NCBI RefSeq assembly: GCF_006517395.1
Contig: NZ_VDCY01000003.1
Span: forward strand, 248,001 to 312,000
Source: Terrilactibacillus laevilacticus
GTDB taxonomy: Bacteria > Bacillota > Bacilli > Bacillales > Sporolactobacillaceae
Direction of reading: 5' to 3'
Length of the DNA: 64,000 nucleotides
Below the pieces are notes generated by a model. The model ran no database searches. It was not told the origin of the DNA and saw nothing but the letters and a program-made list of their open reading frames with translations. The stretch's first letter is position 1. Each line of letters begins with the position of its first letter. Positions 10,341 through 19,549 of the stretch are shown piece after piece. The position numbers and the translations under genes were made by a program.

Positions 10341-10847
10341 ATGAGACTACCACCATACTATCGCATGCCCAGTTGGCAAAGATTTTTAGCGGGAATTATC
10401 GTAGGAACGATGATTGGTTTTTCTTTCTTTATTCTCCTTTTTGGAATGGCGCAAGAGAGGCAAATACAAAAGATCTACGAACAAGAGACAAAGATAAAAA
10501 CACTTCAAGCCCATAAAAAAACACTCTTAGAAGAACAAGACCAAAAGAATGATCTACTTGAAAAGAAAGTTACCATTCAAGATATTAAAGTCACCATAGA
10601 GAATTCAAAAATCGAAAAAATTTTACGTTACGATTTAGAAGAGCAAATGACGAGGGACTTACGTTCATTAATCAATAATGATATTGAGTCCGTTGCTATA
10701 AATAAAGAACTTATCTATAACACCATTGAAAAAAGAACATATACAACCGATCGGATGGATTATCAATTTAAAATCCAAACTCTCGTCATTTTCTCAACTC
10801 TTGAAGTCAATGTAAGAATAGTTCACATTGATGAAAAAGCACGTTAA
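10341..10847 (+). CDS. ytrI: Sporulation membrane protein YtrI
   Basis: A 168-residue protein with one N-terminal membrane span (about residues 13-36), a coiled-coil segment (about 40-85, rich in Glu, Lys and Gln) and a C-terminal extracytoplasmic domain. It starts 4 bp after ytrH and matches the B. subtilis ytrH-ytrI pair. Both are made in the mother cell under sigma-E and contribute to spore resistance and cortex formation. The stop codon is followed by element copy 2 after 7 bp. Identification rests on context, size and topology more than on motifs. Confidence 0.88.
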   Translation: MRLPPYYRMPSWQRFLAGIIVGTMIGFSFFILLFGMAQERQIQKIYEQETKIKTLQAHKKTLLEEQDQKNDLLEKKVTIQDIKVTIENSKIEKILRYDLEEQMTRDLRSLINNDIESVAINKELIYNTIEKRTYTTDRMDYQFKIQTLVIFSTLEVNVRIVHIDEKAR

Positions 10848-10854
10848 TTTATAG

Positions 10855-11007
10855 TGAGTGTTCAAAAAGGTGGCAAATTAGAAGCAAGAAGATCAAGGCG
10901 GCGCTGTTTTGAGGACCGGAATGTAGGTTTTTACTACATGAGGACCGGAAAAACAAGCCAACGCCGAGATTCGCAGCTTATCATTTGGTGACTTTTTGAA
11001 CAACCTC
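10855..11007 (+). mobile_element. Intergenic inverted-repeat element, copy 2 (short form, 153 bp)
   Basis: Ends are TGAGTGTTCAAAAAGG and CTTTTTGAACAACCTC, with a perfect 6-bp duplication TTATAG at 10849-10854 and 11008-11013. The right-hand duplication contains the nrnA stop codon. The interior has two GAGGACCGGAA direct repeats around the ATGTAGG/CTACAT hairpin. It lies between the convergent ytrI and nrnA genes. Confidence 0.92.
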
Positions 11008-11931
11008 TTATAGTAATTTGTTTAAATCTTGCATTAAAGAATCGGCCTCTTTCCAAGAATAAACCGTTGCACCGGATGCCAAAGGATGGCCTCCACCGTG
11101 GTATTTTTCTGCAATAGTATTAATTTTGGGTCCTTTTGAACGGAGGCGTGCTCGGATTTGATCATCTTCTTGAACGAACACAACCCAAACCTTCAGATTT
11201 TCAACATCGGAGAAGGCACTCACTAACTGTGAGGCTTCTTGTGAGTTTACTTGAAATGAATCTAGTACTTCACGTGTTAATCGAATGGATCCGAGTCCTG
11301 AGTCATTTAGATCAAAATGTTGGAGTACATAACCTTTTAGATGCATAAGAGCTAAGCTCGATTTATATAACGATTCATAGAGATTTTGCCGACTAAAAGG
11401 TTTCGCAACTAATTGAGATACAATGTGAAACGTTTCTGGCGTCGCATTTGGAAAAAGAAAGCGTCCAGTATCACCAATGATTCCAGCATATAAAAGTCTA
11501 GCCGCTTCCACAGACAATGTGAGTTCAGGTTTTTTCAAATAGATACTTGCAATCATTTCACTAACTGAACTTGCCGTTGTATCCACCCATTGAATATCTC
11601 CATATTGATCAACGACAGGATGGTGATCTATTTTAATTAACTTCTGCCCGAGGTGATATCGGTTATCACTTACTCGGTCTTGATTGGCTGTATCACAAAC
11701 AATGACGAGCGCATTTTGATAAATGCTGTCATCAATGATGTCCATACGGTTTAAAAACATTAATGATGGAACTTCCTCCCCTACAACAAAAACCTTCTTC
11801 TCAGGAAAGTTATCTTTAATGAATAACTGAAGTCCACCTTGTGAGCCAAGTGCATCCGGGTCAGGTCTGATATGCCGGTGAATAATAATGGTTTCATACT
11901 CTTTTATACAAGCTAAAATGTCTTCGATCAT
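11008..11931 (-). CDS. nrnA: Bifunctional oligoribonuclease / PAP phosphatase NrnA
   Basis: DHH-DHHA1 phosphoesterase that degrades nano-RNAs and dephosphorylates 3'-phosphoadenosine 5'-phosphate. The 307-residue protein shows HRHIRPDPDALGSQGG (residues 18-33, metal-binding His and Asp), VCDTANQDR near 80, the DHH motif in LIKIDHHP, and the C-terminal GGGHPLASGAT of the DHHA1 domain. The ATG at 11931 is chosen over the ATG at 11946 because GAGGAG lies 6-7 nt upstream of it; this also gives the N-terminus usual in Bacillus. Its TAA stop is made of bases from the target duplication of element copy 2, but the pre-insertion sequence would have had the same stop. Confidence 0.95.
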   Translation of the reverse strand: MIEDILACIKEYETIIIHRHIRPDPDALGSQGGLQLFIKDNFPEKKVFVVGEEVPSLMFLNRMDIIDDSIYQNALVIVCDTANQDRVSDNRYHLGQKLIKIDHHPVVDQYGDIQWVDTTASSVSEMIASIYLKKPELTLSVEAARLLYAGIIGDTGRFLFPNATPETFHIVSQLVAKPFSRQNLYESLYKSSLALMHLKGYVLQHFDLNDSGLGSIRLTREVLDSFQVNSQEASQLVSAFSDVENLKVWVVFVQEDDQIRARLRSKGPKINTIAEKYHGGGHPLASGATVYSWKEADSLMQDLNKLL

Positions 11932-12041
11932 GTGTTCTCTCCTCATCTAATAGCTAGAATTAAGTTGCTTACGTTCCCCATCGACCGTTACGCTCATGAT
12001 TAGGCTATTTAATGCCCATCTGTTTTTCATGAATGCATTTG

Positions 12042-13349
12042 TTAATGTGGGATAAATTGGACACTGAGCATCGCTTTACCACAAAGTGTATCATGCACAT
12101 AAACGCCTATATCGATTTTACTGTTTCGTCGTGTTAGATCTAATATGTTCGGTTTAATATGTATCTTTTGATCAATTTGAATCGGTTTAAATAAATAAAG
12201 AGAGACATTTTCAATCGCAAGATCTCCCTTTCGGTGACGCGACATTTCTCTTCGTCCTACTGTAGTGACAATCGATGTTAGAATGCCATAGGATAGAGTA
12301 CCTAATAGATCCGTCATTTGAGGTGTCACAACACATTCATAGAAAGATTGGTGTGAATCACTTTCGATAATTCGTGATGCAATATGATCATCTATTGTTT
12401 CACCGACTTGTGGTTGACGTTGGGCGGTTTGTATAGCCTTTAGAACATCTTGCTGAGTGATAATACCGAGAAGATGTTTGTTAGCATCAACAATAGGTAA
12501 ACATTTGATATCTTCCCATATCATCATATGTGCCGCGGAAGTCACAGTCATCGATGGGCTAGCTGTAATTGGTTGTTTGATCATGACATCTTTGATCAGG
12601 CTGCTTTCATCATGATCTAATCCATCATTAGTCGTTATAATACCCACTACTTTTAGATCCTGATTGACGACAGGATAACGTTGGTGTGATGTTTTATGAT
12701 TTAAGATGATCCAGTCTTTAACTTTATCCGTTTCATAAAGATAGGAAGTATGGGATAAAGGAGTTAATATATCTTCAACATGCATGATTTCTTTTTTTAT
12801 GAGTCGATCATCTATCGCCCGATTAATCATCGTTGCTACCGTAAAAGTATCATAAGATGTTGATATAACCGGCAAGTTCAATTCATTGGCCATTTTTTTA
12901 ATTTCTGATGACGTATCGAACCCCCCTGTAATAAGCATGGAGGCACCGCTATTTAATGCATATTGATGAACATTTTCTCGATTTCCGATGATTAAAAGAT
13001 CACCTGCTTCAACGTATCTAAGCATCGCGTCCAACTGCATGGCACCTATGATAAAGCGATTAAGTGTCTTTGATAAGCCTCCCTCGCCGCCTAAAACAGT
13101 GCCGTCCACAATATTGACAACTTCTGAATAGGTTAGCACGTCGAATTTACGGTTTTCTTTATTTTCTATTCTAACCGTACCAACACGTTCAATCGTACTT
13201 ACATATCCTTGGTGCTCTGCTTCTTTAATGGCTCGATAAGCAGTGCCCTCACTAACATGCAATTGGGCTGCAATTTGACGGACGGAAATTTTTTCTCCAC
13301 TTTTTAAATTAATAATATACTGAATAATTTGTTCTTGTTTTGTCGGCAT
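12042..13349 (-). CDS. ytoI: HTH-DRTGG-CBS-hotdog regulatory protein YtoI
   Basis: A 435-residue multidomain protein. Residues 1-65 form a winged-helix DNA-binding region (KISVRQIAAQLHVSEGTAYRAI). A DRTGG domain follows (about 70-180). Two CBS motifs (about 195-310) form a Bateman module that in other proteins senses adenine nucleotides. A hot-dog/thioesterase-like domain closes the chain (about 330-435). This is the YtoI architecture, and the position next to nrnA is conserved. Its DNA targets and ligand are unknown; a nucleotide-responsive transcription factor is the natural inference. No convincing promoter or terminator was seen. Confidence 0.9.
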   Translation of the reverse strand: MPTKQEQIIQYIINLKSGEKISVRQIAAQLHVSEGTAYRAIKEAEHQGYVSTIERVGTVRIENKENRKFDVLTYSEVVNIVDGTVLGGEGGLSKTLNRFIIGAMQLDAMLRYVEAGDLLIIGNRENVHQYALNSGASMLITGGFDTSSEIKKMANELNLPVISTSYDTFTVATMINRAIDDRLIKKEIMHVEDILTPLSHTSYLYETDKVKDWIILNHKTSHQRYPVVNQDLKVVGIITTNDGLDHDESSLIKDVMIKQPITASPSMTVTSAAHMMIWEDIKCLPIVDANKHLLGIITQQDVLKAIQTAQRQPQVGETIDDHIASRIIESDSHQSFYECVVTPQMTDLLGTLSYGILTSIVTTVGRREMSRHRKGDLAIENVSLYLFKPIQIDQKIHIKPNILDLTRRNSKIDIGVYVHDTLCGKAMLSVQFIPH

Positions 13350-13606
13350 TGTTTCACCACCATTCTCTATACAATGGTTATTTTTAGATTAGTTGAGGAA
13401 TAAGACTTTCTTATCAAACACGATGTACTGTAAGATGATGCCATGAGTTATCATTCATGATGATTTTAACAGGGTCGCGATACCATTTATCAATACCTAT
13501 TTTATTATCCTAAGTATATTATAACAAGTCAAACTAGCTTTCCGTACACATCATATTTCATCTATGTTAAAGTTAATCTATGTTCAACTATAATTTAACC
13601 TTTAAG

Positions 13607-13759
13607 TGCGTGTTCAAAAAGGTGGCAAATTAGAAGCAAGAAGATCAAGGCGGCGCAGTTTTGAGGACCGGAATGTAGGTTTTTACTACATGAGAACCGG
13701 AAAAACAAGCCAACGCCGAGATTCGTAGCTTATCATTTGGTGACTTTTTGAACAACCTC
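13607..13759 (+). mobile_element. Intergenic inverted-repeat element, copy 3 (short form, 153 bp)
   Basis: Ends are TGCGTGTTCAAAAAGG and CTTTTTGAACAACCTC, with a perfect duplication TTTAAG at 13601-13606 and 13760-13765. It is almost identical to copy 2. It lies in the 563-bp divergent gap between ytoI and the Xaa-Pro peptidase gene. Apart from this element, nothing was recognised in 13350-13912. Confidence 0.92.
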
Positions 13760-13912
13760 TTTAAGAGAATAGAAAGAAAGTGTTACTGCCCTTTTATATC
13801 GATTACATACTGATAATCATGATTTTGATTAAGACCTTAATTTCTTTTGAATCAACCGATGTAAAACCGTTAAAAACTTTTTTCCCATTAAAACGTCATT
13901 AGGAGTGATACC

Positions 13913-15010
13913 ATGAATACACGTTTGGTAAAAATTCAAGAATGGCTTAAAGCCAATCATGCTACATTTACGTTTATCTCCGATCCTACAAATGTGTTCT
14001 ATTTAACGAAATTCAAATGTGATCCACATGAACGATTTCTTGGTTTATTTGTATTTCCAGATGACACGCCATTTCTCGTCTGCCCTGAACTCGAGGTTAT
14101 AAGAGCGTCTGAATCAGGTTTTGAATATGAAATCATTGGTTACCAAGATCATGAAGACCCGTGGATTTTTGTGAAAAAACAGTTGGAAAATAAGCATAAG
14201 ACAAGTGAGACTGTTGCTATCGAAACATCCACTCTACCGTATCAAAAAGCATTAAAACTAAAAGAGTATCATGGTTCCTATACATTTACATCCATTGAAC
14301 CTATCATTAATGCCTTAAGAAATAGGAAAGATGAAGAAGAATTAGAAGCCATGAAAAAAGCTGGAGAGATGGCTGACTATGCTGTAAAAGTTGGTATTGA
14401 TGCTATCAAAAAAGGGAGAACTGAGCAAGCAATTGTAGCAGAAATTGAATACGAACTGACCAAAAGAGGATATTCGGAGATGGCGTTTGACACAATGGTT
14501 TTAACCGGAGAAAAAACAGCCCTTCCACATGGCACCCCGGGAACACGCCAAATTAAAGAAGGTGATTTTATCCTTTTTGACTTAGGTGTCATTGTCGATG
14601 GCTATTGTTCAGATATCACACGAACAGTTGCTTATAAACATGCCTCAGATGCACAGATTGATATTTACAATACCGTTCTTAAGGCAGAGAAAGCAGCTAT
14701 TGATGCTTGTCAAATCGATTTCCGTATTGGAGATCTTGATAAAATCGCCCGGCAAATTATCTCAGATAAAGGTTATGGTAACTATTTCACTCATCGTCTG
14801 GGACACGGATTAGGCTTAGGTGCACACGAAGCTCCTTCGATGAGTATGAATAACGATAATAAATTAACAAAGGGTATGGTCTTTACCATTGAACCAGGCA
14901 TTTATATTCCCAATATCGGCGGTGTTCGTATTGAAGATGACATTTATATTAGCGAAGACGGTCCTTTATCGTTAACAAGCTTTCCAAAAGAGTTAATCAT
15001 TGTCCCTTAA
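13913..15010 (+). CDS. M24 family Xaa-Pro peptidase (YkvY-like)
   Basis: A 365-residue pita-bread metallopeptidase expected to cleave Xaa-Pro dipeptides or the N-terminal residue before proline. An N-terminal creatinase-like domain (1-130) precedes the catalytic domain. The dinuclear metal ligands are visible: FDLGVIVDGYCSDITRT (two Asp, about 222-238), HRLGHGLG (His), TIEPGIYIP (Glu) and RIEDDI (Glu). It resembles B. subtilis YkvY more than PapA (YqhT), notably in the CDPHERFLGLFVFPDDTPFL segment, but the exact paralogue is not certain. The ATG at 13913 has TTAGGAGTGAT upstream. It is monocistronic and ends in a strong terminator. Confidence 0.9.
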   Translation: MNTRLVKIQEWLKANHATFTFISDPTNVFYLTKFKCDPHERFLGLFVFPDDTPFLVCPELEVIRASESGFEYEIIGYQDHEDPWIFVKKQLENKHKTSETVAIETSTLPYQKALKLKEYHGSYTFTSIEPIINALRNRKDEEELEAMKKAGEMADYAVKVGIDAIKKGRTEQAIVAEIEYELTKRGYSEMAFDTMVLTGEKTALPHGTPGTRQIKEGDFILFDLGVIVDGYCSDITRTVAYKHASDAQIDIYNTVLKAEKAAIDACQIDFRIGDLDKIARQIISDKGYGNYFTHRLGHGLGLGAHEAPSMSMNNDNKLTKGMVFTIEPGIYIPNIGGVRIEDDIYISEDGPLSLTSFPKELIIVP

Positions 15011-15027
15011 TATTTAACCAAAAGGTT

Positions 15028-15066
15028 AACCCCTAAATCAGAAAAGATTTAGGGGTTAGTTTTTAA
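15028..15066 (+). terminator. Terminator of the Xaa-Pro peptidase gene
   Basis: A 12-bp stem (AACCCCTAAATC / GATTTAGGGGTT) with a six-base loop is followed by AGTTTTT, 18 bp after the stop codon. Confidence 0.9.
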
Positions 15067-15130
15067 TTCATATTTCATACGATTGAGTACTTACAACATC
15101 ATGAAATATACAAATTATAAAAAAGTCTAT

Positions 15131-15177
15131 GACCTCTATTTTGAACTTTCACAACTGAAGTCACGAGTGTTCCCGGC
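15131..15177 (+). repeat. Short relic repeat, pair member A
   Basis: This stretch, containing GAAGTCACGAGTGTTCCCGGC, is about 80% identical to the reverse complement of 41261-41307. Neither copy is near a recognisable transposase gene. The motif looks like a 3'-end relic of an IS200/IS605-type element, but that is only a resemblance. The rest of 15067-15283 shows nothing else. Confidence 0.5.
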
Positions 15178-15283
15178 TGGTCGAAAAAATAAGGACATGT
15201 TGATTATTTAAACTCATTTTGATACATGCTAAAAACGAGCCAAAAATGGTGAATATTATATTATTTGATGTTTTACCGTACCA

Positions 15284-16417
15284 TTAGATAGCATGACTAG
15301 GGCTTGATTCTAAAAGTTCTTTTGCATCTTTATAATCTAAACCATGTGCTTCAGCAACAGCTTTAAATGTGACATACCCATCTAGTGTGTTAATCCCTTT
15401 CAACAACGCTTCATCTTCTAAGCACGCTTTTGCATAGCCTTTATTGGCAATTTGAATGGCATATGGCACCGTACAATTTGTTAAACCAAGAGTAGACGTC
15501 CTTGGAACCGCACCTGGCATGTTAGCAACAGCATAATGAACAACACCATGTTTGACATAAGTTGGATCATCATGAGTCGTAATTTTATCCGTTGTTTCAA
15601 AAATCCCGCCTTGGTCAATAGCAACATCAATTATGACTGAACCATCTTTCATTGATTTAATCATATCTTCTGTAACAAGCTTAGGAGCTTTAGCACCTGG
15701 AATGAGTACAGCACCTACAACAAGATCAGCTTCAGAAACCGCTTCTGCTAGATTATAAGGGTTAGAGATAAGCGTATTAATATTATGACCAAAAATATCA
15801 TCCAATTGACGTAAGCGTTCTGGATTCAAATCTAAAATGGTCACATCAGCACCTAGACCAATGGCAACTTTTGCTGCATTCGTTCCCACGTGGCCACCAC
15901 CAACAATAACCACTTTCCCTCTACTTACACCAGGTATGCCACCAAGTAAAATACCTTTTCCACCATGTGGTTGCTCAAGGAATTGCGCACCAATTTGAGT
16001 GGCCATTCTACCAGCTACTTCACTCATTGGCACTAATAATGGAAGGACTCCATTTGATAATTGAACGGTTTCGTAAGCAATACCAACGACCTTGTTGTCG
16101 GTCAAGGCTTTAGTTAATGCAGGTTCTGGTGCCAAATGTAAATAAGTGAACAAAATAAGACCTTCATGGAAATATCCATATTCTTCAGGAAGTGGTTCTT
16201 TTACTTTCATCACCATATCTACAGACCAAGCTTCTTCTGTTGTAACAACTTTTGCACCAGCCACAGTATATTGATCATCCGAAAAACCAGATCCTACTCC
16301 CGCTGATTTTTCAACAAAAACTTGATGTCCCGCATGGACTAAGTTTGCGACACCCGCTGGTGTGATAGCAACACGGTTTTCGTTGTTTTTAATCTCCTTT
16401 GGAATACCTACTAGCAT
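15284..16417 (-). CDS. ald: Alanine dehydrogenase
   Basis: NAD-dependent oxidative deamination of L-alanine to pyruvate and ammonia, which in Bacillus supports use of alanine as carbon and nitrogen source and normal sporulation. The 377 residues begin with [20 protein letters not shown], which includes the substrate-binding Arg15. Lys near 74 lies in [11 protein letters not shown], the catalytic His near 96 in YLHLAPEP, and the Rossmann segment is [22 protein letters not shown] (about 169-190). The ribosome-binding site is GGGAGGAATTTAGTT. Two cre-like sequences lie 180-315 bp upstream. No AdeR-type activator gene is adjacent, unlike in B. subtilis. Confidence 0.98.
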   Translation of the reverse strand: MLVGIPKEIKNNENRVAITPAGVANLVHAGHQVFVEKSAGVGSGFSDDQYTVAGAKVVTTEEAWSVDMVMKVKEPLPEEYGYFHEGLILFTYLHLAPEPALTKALTDNKVVGIAYETVQLSNGVLPLLVPMSEVAGRMATQIGAQFLEQPHGGKGILLGGIPGVSRGKVVIVGGGHVGTNAAKVAIGLGADVTILDLNPERLRQLDDIFGHNINTLISNPYNLAEAVSEADLVVGAVLIPGAKAPKLVTEDMIKSMKDGSVIIDVAIDQGGIFETTDKITTHDDPTYVKHGVVHYAVANMPGAVPRTSTLGLTNCTVPYAIQIANKGYAKACLEDEALLKGINTLDGYVTFKAVAEAHGLDYKDAKELLESSPSHAI

Positions 16418-16600
16418 AACTAAATTCCTCCCTAAAAATGATTATTAGTCGTTCAAAAAGGCATAGAACTAATGCAGCAGTGAAGAGTCCATTGAATAGA
16501 TGAATGAGTTTACGATGCATTCTGCCTATGGCGGACCTTTGATTTTCTGTAACATAGCGAAGGCACTTTTCGAACCCGTACATATAATAATAGTATCTTA

Positions 16601-16614
16601 TGAAAACGTTAATA
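16601..16614 (-). promoter_or_regulatory. Candidate cre (CcpA) site upstream of ald
   Basis: TGAAAACGTTAATA matches the cre consensus TGWAARCGYTWNCW at 13 of 14 positions, differing only at the conserved C. It lies about 185 bp before the ald start, in a 518-bp gene-free gap. CcpA itself is encoded in this window. Chance occurrence in AT-rich DNA cannot be excluded. Confidence 0.4.
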
Positions 16615-16716
16615 GATTGTGCGGTAACATTCTTATCATTTTATGTTACTTATTCTCACACGAATCTATATGTCTATTATATAGTATTAAAATCATCTGA
16701 AAAGATCAAATATTGA

Positions 16717-16730
16717 TGTAAGCGTTTGTC
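16717..16730 (-). promoter_or_regulatory. Second cre-like sequence upstream of ald
   Basis: TGTAAGCGTTTGTC matches 12 of 14 cre consensus positions. It lies about 300 bp upstream of ald and about 115 bp from the first candidate. No promoter could be assigned around either site. Confidence 0.3.
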
Positions 16731-16896
16731 ATTTTGGCTTTTTTCAAATTTGTCATATTTGAAAAAAAGAAAAAACCTTCATCGGGAATTTTACGTTATT
16801 CTATGTAAATGGAAAGTGTTGATGAAATCGTCTTTGACTCATTCGTTTTAAGCGATATTATGCGAATTAACCTGTAAATTAATATAATTTTTATAA

Positions 16897-16932
16897 ATAA
16901 AAACAAAGGGAGTTAAATCCCTTTGTTTTTTA
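16897..16932 (-). terminator. Terminator of the amino-acid permease gene
   Basis: The stem AACAAAGGGA / TCCCTTTGTT has T-runs on both sides, so it could work in either direction. It lies just after the permease stop codon. Confidence 0.85.
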
Positions 16933-16935
16933 AAC

Positions 16936-18339
16936 TTATCCTATTTTTTCTTGTTCTAATCGAGCTTTTACCTTACTATGGTGAACACCATATGTGTAGT
17001 ACACCACTAAACCAATCGCTAACCAAATAATAAAACGAATCCATGTACCAAGAGGCAATTCAATCATCAAGAGTAAGCATGACACCATACCAACAATAGG
17101 GATAAAAGGTACAAGAGGTGTTTTAAATTTACGTGGTAAATTGGGTTGTTGAACTCGCAGCACAATAATGGACGCACAAATTAAGAAAAAGGCTGACAAC
17201 GTTCCAATGTTAACCATTTCAGATATGACACCTAGCGGAAATAGTCCTGCTAACGTACCCGATACAAGACCTACTATTAACGTTGTTCGGTGTGGAGTTT
17301 TATATTTTGCATGTAATTTTGAAAAATAAGCTGGTAGTAAACCGTCACGACTCATTGAAAACCAAATACGTGATGCACCAAGTAAAAACGAAAAGATAAC
17401 AGACGTAATACCAACTACCGCACTAATGGCGATGATAAAACCAATCCAAGGCAAGTTAGCAACTTTAAAGGCATCCGCTACAGGCGCTGCTGACCCTAAG
17501 ACACTTAAAGGAACCATCCCTGTAATGACTAATGTTACACAAACATACAAAATGAGCGCAATGACTAACGAAATCATCACAGCAAGTGGCAGATCTCGTC
17601 TAGGATTTTTTGCTTCTTCAGCTGCAGTCGTTAACGTGTCATAACCAAATACGGCAAAGAAGACAATCGAAGCACCGGTCATAACACCACCAAATCCATG
17701 AGGCATAAATGGATGCCAGTTCGCTTTGTTAATAAAAAAGGAACCTGCAATAATAATAAGCAAAATAGCTGCAATTTTAATAATAACAAGCCAAGTATTG
17801 AATTTCGCAGCCATCTTCATACCACCGGATAATAGAATCGCCATACCCATGCTTACAATAAACGCAAGTACATTGAAAACATGACCATCTCCTGTCCCCA
17901 TGGCTCCTTGTGCCCAAACAGGTAAATGAATCCCAAATACATCTAATATTGATCCAAAGTAGCCTGCCCAACCTATGGCAACAACAGAAACAACAAGGGT
18001 ATACTCGAGCAAAATGTCCCATCCTATAAACCAAGCAAAAAATTCACCTAATACCGCATAACTATATGTATAGGCACTTCCTGCTACAGGAATTAATCCT
18101 GAAAATTCTGCATAGCAAAGTGCTGCTGCTGCACTACAAAGACCAGCAATAATAAATGACAACGCAACTCCCGGTCCGGCATAATCATGGGCCACTTGTC
18201 CTGTTAGCACAAAGACACCAACACCAATGATCCCTCCTAAACCGATGGCCACTAACTGCCACAAACTAAGAGTTTTTTTCATTTGATTTGTCTTTACATT
18301 AGCTTGCATTCTTTTTATTGATTTTTTTCTTTTAAACAT
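16936..18339 (-). CDS. APC-superfamily amino acid permease (YfnA/CAT-like)
   Basis: A 467-residue integral membrane protein with about twelve spans. The family signature GLGGIIGVGVFVLTGQVAHDYAGPG follows a basic cytoplasmic N-terminus, and FFAVFGYDTLTTAAEEAKNP near 230 is typical of the cationic amino acid transporter/YfnA branch. The substrate is not determinable; sitting next to ald makes alanine or another amino acid an attractive guess. The ATG at 18339 is preferred over a TTG at 18351, because the TTG overlaps the GGGGGATG Shine-Dalgarno. A bidirectional terminator follows. Confidence 0.9.
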   Translation of the reverse strand: MFKRKKSIKRMQANVKTNQMKKTLSLWQLVAIGLGGIIGVGVFVLTGQVAHDYAGPGVALSFIIAGLCSAAAALCYAEFSGLIPVAGSAYTYSYAVLGEFFAWFIGWDILLEYTLVVSVVAIGWAGYFGSILDVFGIHLPVWAQGAMGTGDGHVFNVLAFIVSMGMAILLSGGMKMAAKFNTWLVIIKIAAILLIIIAGSFFINKANWHPFMPHGFGGVMTGASIVFFAVFGYDTLTTAAEEAKNPRRDLPLAVMISLVIALILYVCVTLVITGMVPLSVLGSAAPVADAFKVANLPWIGFIIAISAVVGITSVIFSFLLGASRIWFSMSRDGLLPAYFSKLHAKYKTPHRTTLIVGLVSGTLAGLFPLGVISEMVNIGTLSAFFLICASIIVLRVQQPNLPRKFKTPLVPFIPIVGMVSCLLLMIELPLGTWIRFIIWLAIGLVVYYTYGVHHSKVKARLEQEKIG

Positions 18340-19219
18340 GTCATCCCCCAATATAAAAAATAATAAAAGTACGACCAGACATAATTTAACCGTTTTAGAT
18401 TCTTCTTAATTAGAAAATTCTAGCTAATAAATCACATCCCTTGCTACTTCAATAAGTGATAAAAAGGATTTCGATATTGGCTTAGCAATATAGTAAAAAG
18501 TATACTTTTCGATTGGTGGTATTTTTTCACACTTAATGGTAAATTAAATTAAACGAACTTTTAGTGGTCGTCATCTTTAATTTAGGCTTCTTTGATTTTA
18601 CTGACTGTTCATTAGGAGAAAATAACCATACCTTGTCCTCAATACACGAAATAAAGTAGCGTGTTTATTATTCACTCTTTATAGACGAAGTTGAATTGCA
18701 AAAACTCTCGGGTAAGCCCATAATATGTATAAATTGAATAGAAATTTAATGGCGTTTCATGTGGATAAATGATTCCTTTTGTCATGCGGAGAAAAAAAGA
18801 GGCAATACTTTCTTTCAAAAAAACCACTTTGTCAGATAACTACTTTGCCCTATGACGTTTTTGGCATTTTGAATACACGTTATAATTAAGGCAAAAGCAT
18901 TTTATACATAGCTACGAAGCAATTCTTAAAATAATGGCTAATTTAACTTATTAACAATTTCACCTAACCTCTTCCCGATTAAAATAAATGGATAAAGACG
19001 GTTTATACCTCCCATTAGAATTAAGGTATTAAGCCACTACACTTCTATGCTTGCACCAATAAAAACTAGAGTGAATGGTTCTTCTTTGTACTAGGTTACA
19101 GGATAGGAGCAATTTATGCAAACCATACCCGTATTTTTCTATACCCCATTGCAACAAATTTAAAACATAACTTATAGAAATTTTACGTGTTTTTTTGCTA
19201 ATAAAAATTTTGTATTAGA
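18340..19219. other. Long gene-free region upstream of the permease gene
   Basis: About 880 bp of AT-rich DNA with no ORF that has a ribosome-binding site and credible coding content. It should contain the permease promoter at its low-coordinate end, but no strong -35/-10 pair was picked out. One short stretch (18938-19090, minus strand) reads like a membrane-protein fragment and is listed separately. The rest appears to be decayed sequence. Confidence 0.6.
18938..19090 (-). pseudogene. Possible remnant of a membrane transporter gene
   Basis: On the minus strand one frame reads about 50 codons with a single internal stop, giving EEPFTLVFIGASIEV, then WLNTLILMGGINRLYPFILI and GKRLGEIVNKLN before a stop. 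The pattern of a hydrophobic stretch with IGAS, then a Tyr/Arg-containing helix and GKxxG, resembles the C-terminal part of monovalent cation:proton antiporters (CPA family). There is no start signal. The resemblance is weak and could be chance. Confidence 0.22.
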
Positions 19220-19501
19220 GAGGTTGTTCAAAAAGACACAAATGATAAGCAACGAATCTCGGCGACCGCTTGTTTTTCCGGTCCTCATGTAGCGGATACA
19301 AGAGGATCTCTAGCTAAAACCGCTCACATCCTGTGGCTGGCGCCTAAAGCTACCACAACGCGAGGAATGCCGGTCCTAAGAAACTGCGCCACTCTTAGCC
19401 TTCCGACAACACCCAGGACGGGCAAGTAACTGGCGTTTCTTGCAGGATGCCAGCGTACTTAGCCAGTAACCCTTTTCATTTGTCACCTTTTTGAACACGC
19501 A
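19220..19501 (-). mobile_element. Intergenic inverted-repeat element, copy 4 (long form, reversed, 282 bp)
   Basis: Reads GAGGTTGTTCAAAAAG at the left and CTTTTTGAACACGCA at the right, opposite in orientation to copies 1-3. The flanks ATTAGA and CTTTAG only partly match, so the target duplication has decayed. It contains the full two-hairpin module and lies directly downstream of the ackA terminator. Confidence 0.88.
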
Positions 19502-19507
19502 CTTTAG

Positions 19508-19545
19508 ATAAAAAAAATGATCCAACACAAATGTTTGGATCATTT
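19508..19545 (-). terminator. Terminator of ackA
   Basis: On the minus strand, AATGATCCAAA pairs with TTGGATCATT and is followed by a run of eight T residues, immediately after the ackA stop codon. Confidence 0.9.
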
Positions 19546-19549
19546 CTTA

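Noticed and set aside
16389-16700. Two short ORFs upstream of ald
   Set aside because: No ribosome-binding sites, no recognisable sequence, and they overlap each other and the ald start region.
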